A DNA stretch of 64,000 nucleotides from positions 29,940,481 through 30,004,480 of the forward strand of contig OX424561.1 in the NCBI GenBank assembly GCA_949152475.1, written 5' to 3'. Positions within the stretch are counted from its first letter, which is position 1; every line of letters starts with the position of its first letter. Both the position numbers and the translations under genes were made by a program. Source of the DNA: Terebella lapidaria (Eukaryota; Annelida; Polychaeta; Terebellida; Terebellidae). The notes under the pieces are model-generated. The model did not search any database and was not told the origin of the DNA. It was given only the letters and a program-made list of their open reading frames with translations. This document shows, piece by piece, positions 57,420 through 64,000 of the stretch.

Positions 57420-60400
57420 TGGTGTTTCTTTTTAACTCCCGTTTAATACCTTTACCATGTGTTTACCAAATCGAAGTCCTGGTCTTGCATTATATCAGTG
57501 GGTTGAAAATACTCACTATTGAATCCATCCGTTTTATAGTGATTTCGTCACCTGTTGCCCTGTTTTCGACGTATAAAATGTATTTAGTGTTTAATGATGA
57601 CTTGATTTTCTCGCTGTAATGATATCGGTGACCATTATGCTTTGCTGTTTTTGTCCTTGTTTCTTTGAACTCGTTTGTTCCTTTTTGCTTGAAAATGTAT
57701 CTGTTTTACTCTTGCTGCTGTGGATGGGGTTACCGGGGCTGTGGTAAATGCAACGACACTAATGGATAACCTTGATTTGGAGTTGGTTGGTTCTGACACT
57801 GAGTTCGATTTTAAACATATATATAATGCCTCAGATGATCTGGGTGATGATGAAATTGATTTACCTATACCACTCAAAGATAGCCTATATTATGATCCAT
57901 CTCAAATTGCGAACATTCTTGAATCAAATACCAATAATACCTCTTTTTTCCATCTTAATTGTAGAGGCATTTCATCCAATTGGGAAGCTTTCAACGATCT
58001 ACTAAGTGACGTTTCCAGTCCACAAAATCAGTTTGATTTTATAGGTGTTAGCGAAGTCTTCGATTGTAGTAGAGACAGCCGAATTTCACTTCCTGGATAT
58101 CATGACATCATAATTCGTTCACGACAAGATGACTGTAGAGGGGGTGTAGCTTTGTTTGTCCATGACACTTTACATTTTAAAATTCGTGATGACCTCAGTG
58201 TTATGATTCCCCATACTTTTGAATCAGTATTCATTGAAGTAACCCATACAGAAAAAGATGTTTTGAATAACAATTATATTGTTGGTGTCATTTATAGACC
58301 CAACACCCCTCCTAAAGCCGACACTAATATCTTTTCAAACGTTATATGAGCTGATGGACGCTATCAATAATGAAAACAAAAAAGCCGTCATTCTAGGAGA
58401 TATGAATATAGATTTACTGAAATATAATACCCAAAACTTCATAAATCAGTATTTTGATAATTTAATAGCTCGCTCTTTTGTGCCGAAAATCCTAAAACCT
58501 ACTCGTGTTTGTACCACCACTGCAACTTTAATCGACCATATATATACAAATATTCACACACACGACTGTCTGAGTGGAATTATAATCAATGATGTAGCTG
58601 ATCATTTCGGTATTTTTCTGTCATTGGCAAATACGAAAAAAACTCCATCTGTGCAGAGCGCCCAAAAACGAACATTTTCCCAAGCGAACATTTCCATATT
58701 TAGTGAACTGCTCCAACAAACAGACTTTTCTGATGTACTTGTCTCACAATGTCCTGAACAATCATACCGCATATTCTTTGAAAAGTATCTCAATGCATTT
58801 GATAAAGCGTTCCCAATCAAAACTATCAAACGAAACCGGAAATATATAAAACGAGAGCCGTGGATGACAAATGGTCTACTTACATCACTACGCACCAAAA
58901 ACAAATTATACAAAAAGAAATTGAAGAATCCTATCTTACCAAACATTCAGTATTACAAACAGTATCTTAATAAATATAACCAAATCAGACGCTTAATGAA
59001 AAGGACTTACTTCAAATCCAAATTACTCGAAACTCAAAGTGATATCAAAGCAACGTGGAAGGTGATTAAAAAAGCTATTAACCAAAATGTCAAAATAAAC
59101 CAATTTCCACAATTCTTTGATGTCAACAACTCCTTGATATCGGACAAAGTTACAATATCACAAGAATTCAACAATTTTTTTGCTGGTATAGGTAAAAATA
59201 CAAGTCAAAGTATTCCGACCACAACCAAGACATATTCCGAATATCTTAGAACACCAAATTTGAGCAGTATGTTCGTGGAGCCAGTGACCTCAGAAGAAGT
59301 CCTCGATATCGTTAACAAACTCAAACCCAAAATAAGTTCTGGCCACGACAACATCCCTATGAAAGTAATTAGAGGATCTATACTTGACATACAGACTGTT
59401 CTAATGCACATTATAAATATATCTTTATCCACAGGTATTGTTCCTAGCCCTCTCAAAATTGCAAAAGTTGTACCTATATTCAAATCCGGCGATAATATGA
59501 AGTTGAACAACTACCGACCGATTAGTCTCCTACCTGCGTTCTCAAAAATATTCGAAAAAGTAGTTTTTAATAAGATTATTAAATACTTTGATACTAACAA
59601 TCTCTTTTTCAAACATCAATACGGGTTTCGACCAAAACATAGTACAATACATCCTTTAATCCATCTACTGAATGATTGTGCAGAAGCGAATAACAAGATG
59701 CCCAGAGAAACTACCATTGCAATATTATGTGATCTTTCTAAAGCGTTTGATGTGATAAATAGGGATATTTTGCTTTCGAAACTAGCTTACTATGGACTTA
59801 GGGGACGTATTAAAGTTTGGCTAGCTAGTTATTTATCGGACAGAACACAGTATGTTGATGTTGATGATAACAAATCCACTATGCTGAGGGTCGAATATGG
59901 CGTTCCTCAGGGATCAATTCTGGGGCCACTCCTTTATCTCGTGTACGTGAATGATATCGGATATTCCATTAATCAAGGCAAAATTCTATCCTATGCGGAT
60001 GATACTTCATTTTATATCTCAGACAACAATGTGGACAATCTATACTCAAATGCAAACCGTGAAATTAACAATCTATATGACTGGTTTTGTGCCAACAAAC
60101 TGTTACTAAATCCTCTAAAAACTAAATTCATTCACATCAAACCTCAAAGGAAAAATATGCCTACAAGTACAACTAATCCTAAAATTGTAATTAATGGAAC
60201 TGTCCTTGAGCAAGTCGGTAGGGCATACGTAGAAAAAAGTACTAAATTTCTTGGCGTCAAAATTGACGAAAACCTTACGTGGCAAGATCACTTGAAACAT
60301 ATAAATACTAAAATATCACGCGCTCTTTTCGCCATTAGACAAGTTAGAGACATACTTTCACTCAGTTGTTTAAGAACTCTATATTTCTCAATGATACACC

Positions 60401-61315
60401 CATATCTAACATACGGTTTATTGGCCTGGGGAAGTGCTCCTAATGCTATTATAAGCTCCACTATAAAGTTACAGAAAAAAGCGATCAGATCTATAAGTAG
60501 AGCCTCTTATAATAGCCATACTGAGCCGCTATTTAAACAACTTAATATTTTGAAACTTCCGGATCAGTATGAGTATGAGATAGCTCTATTTATGCATAAA
60601 TATATGAAAGGTAAATTACCAGTTTCCTTCACGGGCATGTTCCCATTGAACACTGAAATTCAAGAATATATAACAACTAGACAATCGCACTTAGTTCACG
60701 AAAACCACCCCACCACTGAGTTTGCGAGTCGTTTCCCAATCTTCAAATTCCCTAAAATATGGAATAAATGGTGTAGAATATTCCCCAACCATGATTCGTG
60801 GTCATTAAATCGATTGAAAAAACAAGTAAAGCAATCAATAATTTCAAATTACTTAGATGTTGTTCATTGTGTAAACCCGTCCTGTAGTGACTGCTCATCC
60901 CGAAAGAACTAATAAATACTTCGTCTTTCGCTCCAGTGTCAGATTTCATACCAACCCATCTCATCTAACATACTCATTATCATTATTCATAAATACGTTG
61001 TCTTTCGCCAAGTCCCGACTTCACTCTTTCATCCACAGTGCAAGGGTATTTGTACATTTTTTTTCGTTCAGCTTATTTCAATTTGTTAGTAGTCTATGTC
61101 TTAAAATTGTCGTATTTTCCTTCAATTATTAGTTGAGGTCATACGTAATACAGCCCCTAGGCTTTGTATGTGTCTCTCAGCATTTCTCTGAATTTAACCT
61201 ATGTATCAAAACAGAGTATATTATTAGATTCGTTTATTTTTTGGTGTATTGTTACTGTATATTATGCATCACTTTTTCAGAGATTGCTGAATAAACATTA
61301 TTCTATTCTATTCTA
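57420..61315 (+). mobile_element. APE-type non-LTR retrotransposon (copy 2), nearly complete
   Basis: Same family as the element at 10020-13536 but longer at its 5' side. The 3' end has AATAAA at 61290-61295 followed by TTCTA repeats to about 61315, matching the simple-repeat tail of copy 1. The 5' boundary is approximate. It lies inside the TIR element at 56873-61598. Confidence 0.85.
57762..60912 (+). pseudogene. Endonuclease-reverse transcriptase of retrotransposon copy 2, one frameshift
   Basis: The first frame (about 57762-58346) has an acidic N-terminus, FFHLNCRGISSNWE and the endonuclease start through GVIYRPNTPPKA. A one-base shift near 58335 moves to the second frame (ends 60912), which resumes with LYELMDAINNENK and AVILGDMNIDLL. 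RT motifs follow: VVPIFKSG, NYRPISLLPAFSKIFEK, HQYGFRPKHSTIHP, LCDLSKAFDVINRD, GVPQGSILGPLLYLVYVNDI and the catalytic YADDT. The C-terminus has the family's C-x4-C-x2-C knuckle (CVNPSCSDC). Comparison with copy 1 (FMSTLYDTIDVINNENK) locates the shift. The chosen start, ATG at 57762, is the first Met after an in-frame stop; the open frame itself extends slightly further up. Apart from the shift the protein is complete. Confidence 0.9.
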
Positions 61316-61599
61316 TATGTACTGTCAAAATCGGACCTGATGCATTTCTGGGTGGAGGCTGTGCACCTCATGTGAATTGTTTCAGGACAACTACTGGGAT
61401 TGTGGCGTTGAACAGTATACCATTTTTTTGTTATGAATCACTGTACCAGGTAACCTTTCAATATGAACGTTTTTCTGCTGGTTTTTTCGTTGATGTATGG
61501 AACTTCGCTTCGAAAATTGGTGTTTACGACTTTCATATGCCACCCCGCCGACTTTTACGAACCTCCCCGACCATTTACGACCCCCTAGACTACCCCTAG

Positions 61600-62220
61600 A
61601 CTTAACAAGTGAAAATAATTTTAATTTATCCGGTTACACCAATGAAGTCTCTACGGGACAAAACCTTTACCTTGTTGAGCTCAATAATACATGTTTCTCG
61701 TATGGTCAATAATAGATTTAACTAGCAAAAAAATGCAACAAAAATAATGTTAACTTATTTGGTTACTTATGTGAAGATACGAATATTATTTGGATGATTA
61801 TGTGAAGGGATTATTGTGGTAGGGGATGTATGTATTTGTGGATATTATGGGATGTGGGACATGAGACAAAGTTATTTTACATAAATATCTGTATCATGCA
61901 TGTATGTGTATTACTTGGGTATATAATAGCTGGTGAAGGGAATTGGAATGATTGTGTGTATGATATGTTGTGAATTGATTGTGTGTGTGATTAGAAAATT
62001 CAATAAATGCAAAAAAAGGTCCCCGTGCAGCCGCAGGGCACTTCTGAAACAAGACAGAAAAGGAATGAAGAAAAACTTATTTGGTTACAGCCATAAAATC
62101 TCTACTGGAAATAACCTTCACCTTCTTGAGCCCAATAATAAGTATTTCTTGTATTACCTATTTTTATTGTGGTCAATAATAGACGTGACTAGTAAAACTA
62201 ATGTTAACTTTTTCGGCAAT
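61600..62220. repeat. ~121-bp tandem repeat units, right remnant
   Basis: GGTTACA-CCATGAA(A)TCTCTAC followed by TTGAGC-CAATAATA and TTATTGTGGTCAATAATAGA occurs at 61630-61720 and again at 62080-62190. A ~300-bp unrelated stretch (61766-62070) separates the units. The unit at 62080-62190 shows the uninterrupted sequence across both insertion points described above. Confidence 0.8.
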
Positions 62221-62229
62221 ATTGTTGTT

Positions 62230-63060
62230 TCACCATAAAAACATCAGTTCTCTATTCTGAACAAGAATCCAGTGTCATTTTCTTTCATAGTACAGGGTAT
62301 TGGAGTGATCACAGATGGCAAAGTGGGTATTCTAATGGTTGTAATAAGACAGTGATCAAGTTATTAATATTTATTCGATGATTCTGAAAAACATTAGGTT
62401 TTTCATGGATTTTTTTCAGCCGGCGGTGGCGCAATGGAGACAAATCCATAGTATCCGCCGAACTTCGTTCGGGGGATACAATAATACAACGGTCGTCATT
62501 CTGTTGTTAATGCAGTTTAATGCAAAGAAGAGGGATATTTTGTTCCTGATCACATAATGTTCTTTCTTTAAAATAATAGATTTTAATGACCATTTCATAC
62601 TCTTCCATATTGAATCATTATTACAATTTCCCTATTCATATTGCACAATGAAATTACAATCCTATATGGTATTTTCTCGAAATACGGAACAGACAAAAAG
62701 CTATCAACTGAACAGGTGCACGGTGGCTAGGCGTTACGCGTTATTCAGGGAGTGCCGCGTAAAATCGTGAGTATTACGCGTGATTCGTGAGGAAATGTCA
62801 TAGGAAACGACACAGGTCCCCTCTCCAACTAGCTAAAATTAATGGAAAGGTTCATTTTCTTCCTACAATTTTGTTTCCACGGAACATCCCAATGAGCAAA
62901 CATCACGTATGCTACCAAGAATTACATGCAAACGTCGTTATATTACGAAAATGGACACACAGATCGTGACAACACCCGCATGCTTGCGACTTGTTTGTGA
63001 AATATCAACGGTTATCAATTGAAACCAACGAATTGTATGTCGGTAAACAATAAAATGCTC
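62230..63060. other. No feature recognised
   Basis: AT-rich sequence. A short GGCGGTGGCGCAATGGAG motif at about 62422-62437 resembles a pol III A box, but no good B box follows and no tRNA can be folded. Confidence 0.35.
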
Positions 63061-63063
63061 GGA

Positions 63064-63545
63064 GAATGTAAGTATCAATCTATTACCACCAATACAGCCA
63101 AATTTTAATGATTCCAAAAAACAAACGTAAAATACAACATTTTGCAACAGAAACAAAGCCCGACCAAATCAAAAGACACACTGACATCAGCAGGGGCAGA
63201 CAGTGTGGTAAATGTAGTTGTTTCTACTGTACACCTGATGGAATTAGTATACAACTGCCCAACAACCTATGAAAATAATTTACAAATTCGAAACAAACCC
63301 CGTGGAATAGATATATGACAAGTACATAAGTACCTAATCACAAGCCAAAAGGCTACTGAGTTGATGGTATCCTCGGGGACAGAATTAACGTCCACCAGCA
63401 GTGACACCGGCTCAGTGGTATGAATGTAAGTATCAATCTTTTACCACCAATACAGCCAAATTTTATTATACATTCCAATAACAAACGTAAAATACAACAT
63501 TTTGCAAACGAAACGAAGCCCGACCAAATACTTTATCAAAAGACA
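63064..63545 (+). repeat. Exon-like ~360-bp tandem repeat, right copy
   Basis: The unit begins GTAAGTATCAATCTATTACC at 63067 and again at 63427. It matches the repeat at 338-930, including the KCSCFYCTPDGISIQLPNN-type frame. The second unit breaks off in the CACACTGGCGTC motif at about 63555. Confidence 0.8.
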
Positions 63546-63555
63546 CACTGGCGTC

Positions 63556-63732
63556 TTTGGCGTCTTTAACAATGAAGAAATCTTTCTTCATTGTTACACC
63601 AACCAACCAGTTATCAACCAGAAGCTTTTTGTGGTTTACGCATATCAGCCTGAGGGAGAAAACCTGCACACGCGTTATAGCATGAGGAAGCATGTGAGCG
63701 TTGTCGGGGATGGTAGAGTTGGCAATGCATAA
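63556..63732 (+). CDS. Short unidentified open frame after the exon-like repeat
   Basis: A frame continuous with the end of the repeat reads NNEEIFLHCYTNQPVINQKL followed by FVVYAYQPEGENLHTRYS and ends TAA at 63730. The composition is protein-like, but there is no recognisable domain, splice site or start. The first bases form a 13-bp palindrome (63568-63595). It could be another exon of the gene from which the repeat derives. Confidence 0.3.
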   Translation, partial: FGVFNNEEIFLHCYTNQPVINQKLFVVYAYQPEGENLHTRYSMRKHVSVVGDGRVGNA

Positions 63733-64000
63733 ATGGAGATTTTTAAAGAATGATTTGATATTGCACATGCTTCAAGTACTGACGACACTCCTCATTTATC
63801 ATTATCATCAATATGTTCCTCCCTCTCTTCATATATCTTGAATTGGTGATACCAAGAGTTTTTTTCATGTATTTTACACAGAAACCCACCAAGTGCAAAC
63901 ATTATCTCTTGAACTTGAATTTATTTCGTCAATGGACGAGTAAAACTGAGGAAGATTCGCATTAAAAAAGAAATATCCTATCTTCAACAAAATATTTTTT

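Larger units (their letters stand above)
56873..61598. mobile_element. TIR element (~110-bp inverted ends) hosting a retrotransposon
   Basis: The left end (56873-56985) carries CTAGGGGGTCGTAAATGGTC and TTTTCGAAGCGAAACTTCAT. The right end (61488-61598) carries the near-identical complement. The inner part has a 45-bp and a 116-bp tandem repeat near the left, then a complete-looking retrotransposon. No transposase of its own is visible. The flanking tandem-repeat unit is interrupted between GTCAATA and GACTTAAC; a duplication of TA is possible but not certain. Confidence 0.8.

Noticed and set aside
62410..62490. Possible tRNA or tRNA-derived SINE (GGCGGTGGCGCAATGGAG)
   Set aside because: An A-box-like motif is present, but no GGTTCGAAT-type B box lies at the right distance and no cloverleaf can be drawn.

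Overview
This window comes from an animal nuclear genome, most likely a non-vertebrate metazoan; the phylum cannot be fixed from the sequence. Evidence: AT-rich DNA, protein-coding exons bounded by GT-AG introns, APE-type non-LTR retrotransposons, P-like, pogo-like and Tc1/mariner-like transposons, and a Ly6/uPAR-domain gene. No bacterial operon, rRNA, tRNA or CRISPR array is visible. Most of the 64 kb is transposable elements, many inserted inside one another, with tandem repeats between them.

Layout. 1-1070: end of an unidentified ORF and two copies of a ~364-bp exon-like repeat. 1071-13916: one long repeat element of a family I call HEL (Helentron-like by structure), split by a TTAA-flanked fragment (1821-~2335), a nearly complete P-like transposon (2392-9350, 7-bp target duplication) and a non-LTR retrotransposon (~10020-13536). 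13917-16345: unique DNA and short tandem repeats. 16346-19443: second HEL. 22435-26170: two HEL copies head to tail. 29142-31029: fourth HEL locus. 31399-31852: hAT-like MITE. 32950-33690: AT-rich inverted array. ~33760-38090: decayed element with a D-D-E-like protein and a C-terminal Tudor/SH3-like domain, with a repeated 14-bp motif at both ends. 39042-39590: MITE in TTAA.

39747-47936 (minus strand) is the only recognisable host gene, a Ly6/uPAR-like protein. Its first and last coding exons lie ~7.8 kb apart, and the intron holds a pogo-like transposon (40697-44592) and a fold-back element (45010-47200) that itself contains a pogo-type MITE (45849-46375). 49077-56843: a Tc1/mariner-like transposon with a seven-exon transposase gene (DD~80E) ending in an acidic tract and a partial PHD finger; one intron carries another HEL copy. 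56873-61598: a TIR element containing a second, almost intact retrotransposon of the same family. The TIR element and the Tc1-like element both sit in one ~121-bp tandem repeat, whose units recur up to 62.2 kb. 63064-63545: the exon-like repeat again.

How it works together: apart from the Ly6 gene this is a record of serial transposition. Target-site duplications and inverted repeats allow many insertions to be placed exactly and ordered. The most unusual signal is the ~134-bp HEL minisatellite: nearly every unit carries four nuclear-receptor half-sites (AGGTCA or its complement) in fixed spacing (everted repeat with 8 nt, direct repeat with 1 nt, direct repeat with 6 nt), repeated some fifty to sixty times. 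The best candidates for undescribed biology are this satellite, the ~33.8-38.1 kb transposase family with its terminal motif clusters, and the intron-rich DD~80E/PHD transposon.
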